DNA of 46,659 nt from Deltaproteobacteria bacterium (lineage in GTDB: Bacteria > Desulfobacterota > Binatia > Binatales > Binataceae): positions 1-46,659 of the forward strand of contig JAJYYI010000102.1 of the NCBI GenBank assembly GCA_021801125.1. The letters are read 5' to 3'. Under the pieces are notes generated by a model. That model made no database searches. It had not been told where the DNA came from and worked only from the letters and a program-made list of their open reading frames with translations. Positions within the stretch are counted from its first letter, which is position 1. The number at the start of each line of letters is the position of its first letter. The translations under genes and the position numbers were made by a program. Of the stretch, positions 17,557 to 25,634 are shown one piece after another.

Positions 17557-19764
17557 CTATTGGCTTTCGTCTGTTCCATCCGTTCCTGTCGCGTCAGCAA
17601 TTTGTTCCTTGCCTTCCCAGCGGGCGCAGATGCCCTCGAAGTCGGTGGTAGACACCGTGTCTGCAACCCAATGCTGGTAGAAACGCGGATCGCGGCTCTG
17701 CGGAAGTGGGTGCGCCTCCCGGATGCGGACGAGAGCAGGTGCGCGTACACACTCCCCCAAGACCAGCGCGGTTTGAGGAGCCAGCGCCGGCAGCTGATCG
17801 AGCAACGGCTCGTAGATGCCCGGGACGATTTGCTTAAAATACCGGAGGTCTTCTGGATTTTGCAGGCGATGTACGATGAAACTACTGCACTGAGAAAGGA
17901 CTGTCGTTGAAAGTTCGCTTGGACGTTGAGAGGCTACCAGTAAGCCGAGTCCGTACTTTCTCCCCTCGCGCGCGATCCGCTCAAAGACCGTTCGGGAGAT
18001 TGAGGGTTCGTCCCCGTGCCTCGTCTCTCCGATGTAGTTTTGCGCTTCCTCCAATACGAGAACAATCGGCAGGGAGCCTCGCTGGCTTTGGCCGCCGGAC
18101 TCCCCAAGACGCTGAAGAAACTCGAGAATCAGCCGTCCGATGAGGGCTGTCACGTTTTCAAGGACCTCGGCGGCAAGCAGGCTCAGGTCGATGATCACGA
18201 CATGAGAGCTGGAGCCGCCTTGGCGTTGACGATCGTAGAATGGCAACGCGCCTGACGGCACCGCGGCTTCGTCTGAGAGGGCCGGAGAGGGTGCGTCCGC
18301 GGAAGGCATTCCTACCATATCACGGAGAAATGTAGCGAGGCCGTGCCGAGGGTTGGGGAATGCGCCGTGAGTGGGGCCGAGGAGAAACTCGAAGCGGGTA
18401 TCCGCAAGCAATCTGTCGATTCGAAGAAGCATTGTGCCAGAGAAGTCACGGGCTCTTGCTCCGCCCGATTCTTCACGCCGAAGCACCTGTTCGAGGTGTC
18501 GCGTTCGGAAGCGAATTTTATCGAAAAAGGCTGGTGTATCTGCTGACAGTCCAGTCGATCTGGGCGGCGCGCCGAGGTTTACGCCCGTGAGGCTAGCTAA
18601 AACGGGATCGATCGCTTCGTCGATTTTTGCGCGCGCGTCAACGGGTAGCACTCTTGGATAAATGTCGTTGTCAACGTGTTGCGCGGCTTGTTGCTTGACT
18701 GTGGTGAGGGCGGTCTTCACAGCGTCTTTGGTAATGCCCAAAGCATTCCAAGCGTCATTGAAAGCGGCGTCCTCGATTCGGCTAAGCGCTCCTTCCGCCA
18801 AATCTCGGAGATCTTTTGAGGTTTTCTCATTACTGTCGGAAAGCGACCGTATCCGATTTAACTCACGGATCAACTCCTCGCGAAGCAATTGAGCGGGCGT
18901 GTGGTCGGCAGTTTCGTTTCGGGCTAGCCTTAGGGCCTCAAGGAGCACGGGGCGCTGGACTCCTTGTGATGCCCGGAACAACCGTACAAAATCCTCCGAG
19001 TTAAGAAACCAGTACGGGATCTTTAGTACGTGTTGACTCTCTGAAGGGTCGGATGGGATGTAGAGGATCTTCCGATCGGTGACGGTGGTCCATGTTCCGT
19101 TTGCCTCTTGCCGCTGAAACGCAGCCCGGTACTCGCCATTCGTGTCCAAAATCACGAAGTGCGTTCGTTGAATTTCATGGCGCTCGAGGATGGATTGAAT
19201 GAGACTTGCTATCGTGCAGGACTTGCCTGAGCCGGTACTGCCAAGAACCGCCGCGTGTTTTCCGAAAAAAGCATTTGGATCGATTTGGATCGGGTAGCCA
19301 TCGAAAACTGCCGACTCTCCAATTCCGATGCAAAAGCCGGGTTTGGCCGGGTTGGGAGGAGCCGGTGCGCTGGCGAGCGGCCGATCGAAAATAAGTTCCA
19401 AGTCCTGTCGGCTGGCGAGGCACACCGGGTTGTCCAGGACGGGAAAGACCGAAACCCCTTGGGTGAACGTATTACCGTCGAGGGTACCAATCAGCACCCC
19501 CTTCATTAAACGACGCGCAGATGGGAGGGCGACCATCGTGCGGTCTGCGCGAATCTCAGCCTCTTCAGCGAGAACAACTCGGGAGACCATGGCAACCAAG
19601 CGTCGCGCGCCAACTGGCAAGACTATGTAGGAATTGATCCGCCCAACCTCAAGTGGGCCTTCGTAGGTGGTCCGAGCAAGTGCCCTCAAGTCTTTGTCGA
19701 GTTCGACTGTCACCTGAGCCGTGTCAACCGCGATCACGCGGCCTATTTGAAAATCATCAGGCAT
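17557..19764 (-). CDS. HerA-like ATPase of a SIR2-HerA defence pair
   Basis: 735 residues from the ATG at 19764, chosen because an upstream extension would lie inside SIR2. An N-terminal HAS-barrel-like beta region (IGRVIAVDTAQVTVELD) leads to the FtsK/HerA ATPase: Walker A GSTGSGKS (about 175-182), then FVILDTNGEY, Walker B PIVLVLEEAQNYIG (from about 566) and ASQRPSELS (about 611-619). About 380 residues of largely helical sequence separate Walker A from Walker B, longer than in archaeal HerA. Family members form hexameric rings; with SIR2 they make an anti-phage complex. The start overlaps the SIR2 stop by 8 nt, so the two proteins should be made in coupled amounts. Confidence 0.9.
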   Translation of the reverse strand: MPDDFQIGRVIAVDTAQVTVELDKDLRALARTTYEGPLEVGRINSYIVLPVGARRLVAMVSRVVLAEEAEIRADRTMVALPSARRLMKGVLIGTLDGNTFTQGVSVFPVLDNPVCLASRQDLELIFDRPLASAPAPPNPAKPGFCIGIGESAVFDGYPIQIDPNAFFGKHAAVLGSTGSGKSCTIASLIQSILERHEIQRTHFVILDTNGEYRAAFQRQEANGTWTTVTDRKILYIPSDPSESQHVLKIPYWFLNSEDFVRLFRASQGVQRPVLLEALRLARNETADHTPAQLLREELIRELNRIRSLSDSNEKTSKDLRDLAEGALSRIEDAAFNDAWNALGITKDAVKTALTTVKQQAAQHVDNDIYPRVLPVDARAKIDEAIDPVLASLTGVNLGAPPRSTGLSADTPAFFDKIRFRTRHLEQVLRREESGGARARDFSGTMLLRIDRLLADTRFEFLLGPTHGAFPNPRHGLATFLRDMVGMPSADAPSPALSDEAAVPSGALPFYDRQRQGGSSSHVVIIDLSLLAAEVLENVTALIGRLILEFLQRLGESGGQSQRGSLPIVLVLEEAQNYIGETRHGDEPSISRTVFERIAREGRKYGLGLLVASQRPSELSTTVLSQCSSFIVHRLQNPEDLRYFKQIVPGIYEPLLDQLPALAPQTALVLGECVRAPALVRIREAHPLPQSRDPRFYQHWVADTVSTTDFEGICARWEGKEQIADATGTDGTDESQ

Positions 19765-21169
19765 TGGTCTCGTCTCCCCCGGCGAGCGCCCGGTGAGTTT
19801 CCATAATTTCGCGACGAATCGTCTCGTCGCGGAGATCGGGAAGCGCGCGGCGGACGAATCCGGTGAACGTTCCAAAGGTCGTCCCCGAAAAGATCCACAC
19901 TCTCGGATCCTTGCGGTCTCTGAGATGACGAACGAATTCGCTTTCGGGCTTCGGGTCAACGATCACCAAGGTGAAGCTAGGAATGGCCAGCGCCTGGCGG
20001 ACGATTGCGCAGATGTGATCATCACCAAATCCGTATCCGACCACGAAGAGAACGCATTGTGGCCTTACGATTGTTGTGGAGAACCGCCGCAAGAGCTCAG
20101 CATAGGGCATTCCTAAGCTCTCACCCCACTTTGCGGGAGTAGGGTAAATGACAAGTGGAGAATTACTTTGGGGCACGTCGCCGTATGCGCGGATCCCATA
20201 TGGATTATCCAGTTCACACTCCTCCGAAACCCATGTGATGGATCCGTGAAGTTTCAGAAGATGTATCACCCGGTCGAGGCGATGCACTCGTCCTTCGGTA
20301 GTTTCGGCCGGAAAATATAGGTCGTGGTCATAGGACTCAGGACGAAAGACGCGACGGACCGTACCGACAAAACCGTCTATTAAAACGACACCCTCTGCAT
20401 CAGCAGCGCGCTCAACCAAGGTGTCGTAGTTAAGAGTGAAAATACTCGCCCGCTTCAGGTTCAACGGTCGGGTCAGAATCTTTCGCAGGACGTCCTTGTA
20501 AGCCTCAAAAGCAGTGGCGGGCGACCCAGCTGTGGGCAATTGGCAAAGCTGTGCTAGGCCCGCGGTTGCTCGACGGAGACATTCGTCAATAGTAGCTGAT
20601 GTGAGAGCCACGCCTGGTGCGGCGTCGAGGCGCAGACGGCCGCCTTCCCTGGGCAAAGCGGCCCGCCAACGGTGGAGTTGAGAGAGCAGGTTTTCATAGT
20701 TTACGGGCAGCGGTTGTGGAGCGTTTGCGAGGGTTTTCCGTCGCGCGAGAATCTGCTCTCGTGTTACTGGTACGTTTGCAGCGCTGGAGCATGCGCGCGC
20801 GGCGGCTACGTAAAAGCACTTGATCCATTGGCGGACAACTGGCCTTTCCGCTCCAGCAATACCATCGTTGATGAGGCGCCTCTCGAGCTCCAGTGGCACC
20901 TCGCCTATCAACGGACCTCCGGCCTCCTTCGACGCACCGGCTCCGAGAAGGAACGACACCGTGTCGGCCTTGAGCAACGTTCCGACTCGAATGTGGAGGT
21001 CAGCTAGGCATTGCCTCCAGTCTTCGGTGAGTCGACGTTGACCATCCTCCTCCGAGGGTCGTTGCGAATGCCTGGCCCGAGTGTGCGCAATCTGATCCTC
21101 ACCGCCAATGACGAAGGACGCTTCGGAGAGTTCGGACCACGGATCGTCGATGTGGTCGCCATTGCTCAC
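19757..21169 (-). CDS. SIR2-family protein, probable NAD-consuming defence effector
   Basis: 470 residues beginning with GTG. Sirtuin-fold signatures are visible: SFLLGAGASKEAG (about 73-85) for NAD binding, FTLNYDTL with N247 and D249, KLHGS with the catalytic-type H308, and GYGFGDDHI (378-386). This is the SIR2_2 type found in bacterial immune systems, which typically degrade NAD+ instead of deacetylating proteins; no zinc-ribbon CxxC pairs of true sirtuins are present. The first ~60 residues look like an added acidic segment. The gene overlaps hsdS by 4 nt (GTGA) and HerA by 8 nt. Pairing with HerA matches the known SIR2-HerA anti-phage system; placement inside an hsd operon is the notable part. 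Confidence 0.88.
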   Translation of the reverse strand: MSNGDHIDDPWSELSEASFVIGGEDQIAHTRARHSQRPSEEDGQRRLTEDWRQCLADLHIRVGTLLKADTVSFLLGAGASKEAGGPLIGEVPLELERRLINDGIAGAERPVVRQWIKCFYVAAARACSSAANVPVTREQILARRKTLANAPQPLPVNYENLLSQLHRWRAALPREGGRLRLDAAPGVALTSATIDECLRRATAGLAQLCQLPTAGSPATAFEAYKDVLRKILTRPLNLKRASIFTLNYDTLVERAADAEGVVLIDGFVGTVRRVFRPESYDHDLYFPAETTEGRVHRLDRVIHLLKLHGSITWVSEECELDNPYGIRAYGDVPQSNSPLVIYPTPAKWGESLGMPYAELLRRFSTTIVRPQCVLFVVGYGFGDDHICAIVRQALAIPSFTLVIVDPKPESEFVRHLRDRKDPRVWIFSGTTFGTFTGFVRRALPDLRDETIRREIMETHRALAGGDETNA

Positions 21170-22431
21170 AAGTCGCGGTCTCCAACTGCGTCTATCCTTA
21201 GCGCTTCTGCAACCTGTCCTGAGGATTGTAGGCGGATCTCTCCCGAGATGAGCTTCGGCAGGAGCGCGTCGCGGATGGCGGCAAGTGTTCGCGATTCCCG
21301 GATATTCTCCTCGATTGACTGAATCAACGGCACCGTGTGGCGATCAAACACCGCCGCGACTGCGGCTGGCGGAAGCACTGTCTCGTATCTCGCCAAGTCG
21401 TGCCAGTTCGTTCGGGGCATCCTCGTGCCGTCGGCTAAAGCGCTTGCGTACTCGACAAGTTCTGTGCTGGACGCAAGGCAGATCGTGAAGGCCCCCCACT
21501 CGGAAGATTTCGGCCTGATCACCAGGATGTCGGTGGAACAGACCCCACTCTCGGGCGCGACGGCGACTTTGTGAAAGTACGGCCGAAGCTTGCCAAAAAG
21601 AACGTCGCCCGCGCTGAACCTAAACTTCCCGCTCTCCAGTCCATCTGACGTTCCCCAGCTGTCGAGGGCTATGCTTCTTTTCGGAATGTGCTCAAGGCCG
21701 ACGTAAACTGCTCCGTCTGGTATTTGCTCCGGCGAGACGCCGATTCGTGGATTGTCGGCAATCTCACCAAATGTTCCCGTGCGCCAGCCGCTTGGGATCT
21801 TGCCCAGTTCCGAGTCTTCGAAGGAGTCGGGGAAGAGGTCGTAGAGGTCGGCGGGGAGGCCGGGGAGCGATTGGCCGCGACGCCATCGGCCGTCCATCTT
21901 GGCGCGGACCGGCTCGAAATCGACGAACCACGACTTGAAGATCGCGCGCGCCATCGCCTCCAGCGTCTCGTTCATCCGCCGGTTCAGTTCGATCTTGTCG
22001 TCCAGCGCGCCGAGTATTGCGGCAATCGCGCGCTGCTCAACGGCGTCCGGGATAGAAATTGGAATGCGGCTGAGAATGTCCTGATTCAATAGCGGCTGAC
22101 CGGAGCCTGCGCGCCAGTTGTTCAGAGCAAGCGTGTTCAGCAAATAAAACAAGTACCGAGGGTCGTTGTCGCCAAGCGCCGTTGCACGAATCGCATTATC
22201 AGTTACCCAACACCGGTCCTTGGCAAAGTAGAGCGAGCCGCAGTAGCTGCCTACACGCCCGATAACAATTGTGGCCTCGTCAGCATTGGCTTCACTAGCA
22301 TAGCCGATGATTCCGTTAGAGCCGTAAACCGGATATGGATTGCCGCTGACGCGCGCCGGACTAGCCCTCCCATTTGCAAACTCGAGCACGCTGCCAAGCG
22401 TTGTTTGCAAAAGATTCCCCGTCATCCCCAA
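21166..22431 (-). CDS. hsdS: Type I restriction specificity subunit (HsdS)
   Basis: 421 residues with two target-recognition domains. The first begins about residue 10 and ends in IPISIPDAVEQRAIAAILGALDDKIELNRRMNETLEAMARAIFKSWFVDFEPVRAK, the central conserved helix; the second begins GKIPSGWRTGTFGEI and ends in the distal conserved helix (about 365-415, IRDALLPKLISGEIRL). HsdS sets the bipartite recognition site for both methylation and cleavage. It is complete and shows no frameshift, unlike hsdM. It lies 55 nt after the YgiT-type gene, and its stop is overlapped by the SIR2 start. Confidence 0.95.
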   Translation of the reverse strand: MGMTGNLLQTTLGSVLEFANGRASPARVSGNPYPVYGSNGIIGYASEANADEATIVIGRVGSYCGSLYFAKDRCWVTDNAIRATALGDNDPRYLFYLLNTLALNNWRAGSGQPLLNQDILSRIPISIPDAVEQRAIAAILGALDDKIELNRRMNETLEAMARAIFKSWFVDFEPVRAKMDGRWRRGQSLPGLPADLYDLFPDSFEDSELGKIPSGWRTGTFGEIADNPRIGVSPEQIPDGAVYVGLEHIPKRSIALDSWGTSDGLESGKFRFSAGDVLFGKLRPYFHKVAVAPESGVCSTDILVIRPKSSEWGAFTICLASSTELVEYASALADGTRMPRTNWHDLARYETVLPPAAVAAVFDRHTVPLIQSIEENIRESRTLAAIRDALLPKLISGEIRLQSSGQVAEALRIDAVGDRDL

Positions 22432-22485
22432 ATTCTCGCGCAGAAAGTGCTTGAGTAACGTCGCGGCGCGCGGAAATCTTAACCC

Positions 22486-22710
22486 TCACGCCGCGTAGCG
22501 CAGAATCTCGACTTCCGCGTGGCGGTCGGCGGCTTCCTGCGCTTTCGCATACACCTTCGCCGCGACCGCCTCATCGAGATAGTATTCGCCGCAGTTCTGG
22601 CAAATGTCCGCCGGTGTGCCTTTGACCAGCACGGTCGTCTCTCCGCGCGTGAGCGTCACGGTCAAGACTCCCGGCCGGGTCTCACCCGTCTTGCAGATTA
22701 CGCACTTCAT
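22486..22710 (-). CDS. YgiT-type zinc-finger protein (MqsA N-domain-like)
   Basis: 74 residues from the ATG at 22710 (an earlier in-frame ATG at 22758 would prepend non-family sequence). Two zinc-binding pairs, CVIC (3-6) and CQNC (37-40), flank a beta-rich stretch with VLVKGTPADIC, the signature of YgiT-type fingers. Such proteins usually serve as antitoxins next to a small RNase-type toxin, often DUF4258 or MqsR. No such toxin is adjacent here; the upstream neighbour is HEPN. It could be an orphan, or a regulator of this operon, but it has no DNA-binding HTH domain like full-length MqsA. Confidence 0.8.
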   Translation of the reverse strand: MKCVICKTGETRPGVLTVTLTRGETTVLVKGTPADICQNCGEYYLDEAVAAKVYAKAQEAADRHAEVEILRYAA

Positions 22711-22820
22711 CAGCTTCTCCGCGTTTTCAAATCCTCGCTCCAACGCACAAAGCCTCATGTCGCCAAGGCTGAGCTAGCCGGTAGCGTCCTTAGGCCCGCG
22801 CAAAAGGCTCTTTATTCCCG

Positions 22821-23174
22821 TCAAGAGCCATGGCAGGGCGCCCTAAGCCTGCTCAAAAGGCGCTCCACCGCCGGCTTCAACATCGGAATATCGTTGTTGA
22901 CCGCGTTCCAAACTATATCCGTGTCCACCTCGAAGTAACCGTGCACCAGAATGTTGCGCATGCCGATAATCTTGGACCATGGCACGTCGGGCCCAAGGGC
23001 GCGCACGCTCTCGGGCAGGGCGCGGGCTGCCTCGCCGATAAGCTGCAGATGCCAGAGGAACCAGACCTGCAACATTTCATCCTGCCGGAGAGCCGCCGCG
23101 CCGCGATTCCGGTAGCGCTCAATCGCGCTGATGGCTGACAGGATGTCCTCGATTCTCTCTTTCGGGTCCCTCAT
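22821..23174 (-). CDS. HEPN-domain toxin, HepT/DUF86 family
   Basis: 117 residues, all helical by composition. The HEPN ribonuclease motif R-x4-H appears as RNILVHGYF (R73, H78, Y80), the form found in DUF86/HepT toxins, which cleave RNA or tRNA. The start overlaps the stop of the MNT gene by 4 nt (ATGA), the standard arrangement with the antitoxin first. In characterised pairs the MNT partner inactivates HepT by adding AMP groups to the tyrosine of this motif, which is present. All key residues are intact, so the toxin looks functional. Confidence 0.88.
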   Translation of the reverse strand: MRDPKERIEDILSAISAIERYRNRGAAALRQDEMLQVWFLWHLQLIGEAARALPESVRALGPDVPWSKIIGMRNILVHGYFEVDTDIVWNAVNNDIPMLKPAVERLLSRLRAPCHGS

Positions 23175-23461
23175 ATCGGCATGGCTTCTCGAAAGACGCG
23201 CTCTCGCATACGAGCCTTGAGGCCGCGCCCGGTGACCACATCCACCCTGCGGCCGAGCATCTGCTCCAGGTCGTACTGGAGACCTCCCAGGTCAAAGAGG
23301 CTTCGACCTTCATCGAGCTCCACGAGGAAGTCGAGGTCGCTGGCCTCATCCGACTCGCCCCTGGCGACTGAACCGAAAATCCGCACGTTGCGGGCGCCGT
23401 GCTGGGCGCACACACGCAGAATTTCCTCGCGCTTTTCTTTCAGAAGTTGCTCAAATGTCAT
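23171..23461 (-). CDS. MNT-family nucleotidyltransferase antitoxin (MntA-like)
   Basis: 96 residues from the ATG at 23461. The minimal nucleotidyltransferase signature GSVARGE (30-36) with SDLDFLVE (D42 and D44 as metal ligands) and a third candidate Asp in RRVDVV (74) are present. Such proteins neutralise HEPN toxins by AMPylation. The start lies 11 nt inside the end of hsdM, and the end overlaps the HEPN gene, so the pair is inserted tightly between hsdM and hsdS. A longer frame upstream is a shadow of hsdM. Confidence 0.9.
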   Translation of the reverse strand: MTFEQLLKEKREEILRVCAQHGARNVRIFGSVARGESDEASDLDFLVELDEGRSLFDLGGLQYDLEQMLGRRVDVVTGRGLKARMRERVFREAMPI

Positions 23462-25021
23462 AGCCGAGTCCCCTGAGGTTTTTACGGACGCGTTCCTCAA
23501 GCTTGCGCCCCTCCGCCATCTGCTCGGCAAGCGTGCCGACGAGGCGACGCATCTTTTGGTCGAACGGCTCGCCGTCATCCTCGACCGCCTCGGCGCCGAC
23601 GTAGCGCCCCGGAGTCAGCACGTACCCGTGCGCGGCGATCTCCTCGACCGTCGCGCTTTTGCAGAAGCCCGCAACGTCCTTGTATTCGCCCGTGCCCTTC
23701 TCGCCGCGCCAGGCATGGTAGGTCGCGGCGATGCGCGCGATCTCCTCGTCGGTAAGCTCGCGATGCACCCGGTCGATCAGCATGCCCATCTTGCGCGCGT
23801 CGATAAAGAGCGTCTCGCTGCGCCGGTCGCGCAACGGGGTCCCCATGGGGCTTGCCCCATGGGGTGAAAGGCGCGGAGCATGCTTGTTGCGCGCGAGAAA
23901 CCACAGGCAGGCCGGAATCTGGGTCGCGTAAAAGAGCTGCGCAGGAAGCGCCACCATGCAATCGACCAGGTCGGCCTCGATGATCCGCTTGCGAATCTCG
24001 CCTTCGCCCGAGGTGTTGGACGACATGCTGCCGTTGGCCAGCACGAAGCCCGCAACCCCGTTGGGCGCGAGATGATGGATGATGTGCTGCACCCAGGCGA
24101 AGTTGGCATTGCCGGCGGGCGGCACGCCGTACTTCCATCGTACGTCGTCGCGCAGCCGCTCGCCGCCCCAGTCGCTCATGTTGAAAGGCGGATTGGCCAT
24201 CACGAAATCGGCCTTCAGGTCCTTGTGAAGGTCGCGATGGAAACTGTCGGCGTGCTCCGGGCCGAGATTAGCGTCGATGCCGCGAATGGCGAGGTTCATC
24301 TTGGCGAGCCGCCACGTAGTGGGGTTGGATTCCTGCCCGTAAATGCTCAGAGCCGTCTTTGCTTTGCCACCGTTACCATTCCCGCTGCGATGCGCTTCGA
24401 TGAACCTCACCGATTGCACGAACATCCCGCCCGCGCCGCAGCACGGATCGTAGACGCGGCCTTTGAACGGCTCGATCATCTCGACGACCAAGCGAACCAC
24501 GCATCGCGGGGTGTAGAACTGGCCGCCTTTCTTGCCCTCGGCGCTGGCGAACTGGCCAAGGAAGTATTCGTAGACGCGGCCGAGGATGTCTTTTGAGCGA
24601 TGCTCGGCGTCGCCCATGCTGATGGTGCCGATGAGATCGATAAGTTCGCCGAGCCGCTGCTTGTCGAGGGCGGGGCGGTTGTACTCCTTGGGCAGGACGC
24701 CCTTGAGCGAGGGGTTGTCGCGCTCGATCGCGACCATCGCGCCTCTTTCGGAACCCAGAAAACGTTCTCGGCGCGGTATTCGTCGGGATCTTCGGGGTCG
24801 GCGCCCTGGGCTTGCTGGGCGACCAGCGCGGCGTGCTTTTCCTCGAAAGCGTCGGAGATGTACTTGAGGAAGATAAGGCCAAGCACAACGTGCTTGTACT
24901 CGGCCGCGTCCATGTTGTTGCGCAGCTTATCGGCCGCCTGCCACAGCGTCTGCTCGAACCCGAGCGTCGCTCCGTTGTTACCGTTGTCGTTATTCGCCCT
25001 TCTTTTCCCGACGCGAACCAT
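23451..25021 (-). pseudogene. hsdM: Type I restriction methyltransferase (HsdM), interrupted by a frameshift
   Basis: The gene starts at the ATG at 25021 with AAAGGG upstream and encodes the HsdM N-terminal helical domain ([37 protein letters not shown]) up to [12 protein letters not shown] near 24735. The rest continues in another frame from 24737 ([13 protein letters not shown]), with SAM motif [10 protein letters not shown] and catalytic NPPF (residues 181-185 of that part) and a complete C-terminus. About 19 residues normally found between ARW and MVAIER are missing. The downstream frame has its own ATG preceded by AAAGAGG, so a separate protein lacking the N-terminal domain might be made by re-initiation. 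A sequencing error cannot explain the missing residues but could affect frame. Confidence 0.85.
23841..23864. repeat. Tandem palindrome inside hsdM
   Basis: CCCCATGGGG occurs twice, separated by CTTG; each copy is self-complementary and together they form a 10-bp stem with a 4-nt loop. It falls where HsdM proteins normally have a short loop before RDRR, and adds roughly 12 residues in frame (around [11 protein letters not shown]). It looks like a small palindromic repeat inserted into the gene. Confidence 0.7.
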
Positions 25022-25047
25022 TCCGAAACCCTTTCGATAAACGAGCG

Positions 25048-25446
25048 CTACACTGGTGGTTCATGGGCAGCGAGCGCGCCTGTGAGAAAATCGTAAATCG
25101 TTACAAGAGTATTTGGTGATTCCCTGTGCGGGTACGTATCGCCCACATCGTCGGCCGTTTTCTTTGCTAGCAACGCCGGCACCTGGAGACCAAAGAAGCA
25201 CGCCGAGTGTCGGTTGGTTCCGAACATGCGTTTCACTTCGTACTTCTTGTGGATCGCCGGGATTGTCGCTTTCGAGTACTCGCGAAACCGCTCCTCGAAG
25301 CTGAGGGTGCTCGGGTCGATGCGGTGAATGCTCGCGCCTCTGCGTTCAAACTCCCTTAGAAGAAATGGGACCGCTTCGATGCCTTTGTTACACGGACGGT
25401 CAAAGACTATTGCAGGGTCTGATGGATAAAATAAGATAAGTTCCAT
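25048..25446 (-). CDS. Hypothetical protein at the head of the defence operon
   Basis: 132 residues from the ATG at 25446; a longer frame to 25485 adds an unlikely leader. It ends 26 nt before hsdM on the same strand and so probably heads the operon. I do not recognise the family. It begins [19 protein letters not shown], suggesting a beta strand followed by a loop with a cysteine, continues with a charged helix, and contains [19 protein letters not shown], a hydrophobic/Cys segment. No signal peptide or HTH is visible. Codon composition appears less GC-rich than the housekeeping genes. It could be an operon-specific regulator or accessory defence component, but nothing in the sequence proves this. 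Confidence 0.55.
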   Translation of the reverse strand: MELILFYPSDPAIVFDRPCNKGIEAVPFLLREFERRGASIHRIDPSTLSFEERFREYSKATIPAIHKKYEVKRMFGTNRHSACFFGLQVPALLAKKTADDVGDTYPHRESPNTLVTIYDFLTGALAAHEPPV

Positions 25447-25634
25447 AAAGCAAAACAATAGCAGAGGCTCACACCCGGTGTACACGGGGTCTGAAGCTAG
25501 ACTGCGACGCCTAGGGTCGGCTGGAGCACGGCTGGACGTGGCCTTTCAGGCCGAGAAGCCCGCCCGATGCTCTAAGAGGTGGAGACGAGCCAAACCGCCA
25601 GCGGTTGAAGGACTCAGACGGCGCGAGGCGACGG

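Noticed and set aside
19757-21169. SIR2 gene as a housekeeping protein deacetylase (CobB)
   Set aside because: It lacks the zinc CxxC pairs of sirtuin deacetylases and sits next to HerA, which fits a defence NADase.
23171-23578. Longer start for the MNT antitoxin at 23578
   Set aside because: The added 39 residues are Arg/Ser-rich and only read hsdM in another frame; the ATG at 23461 begins the family sequence.
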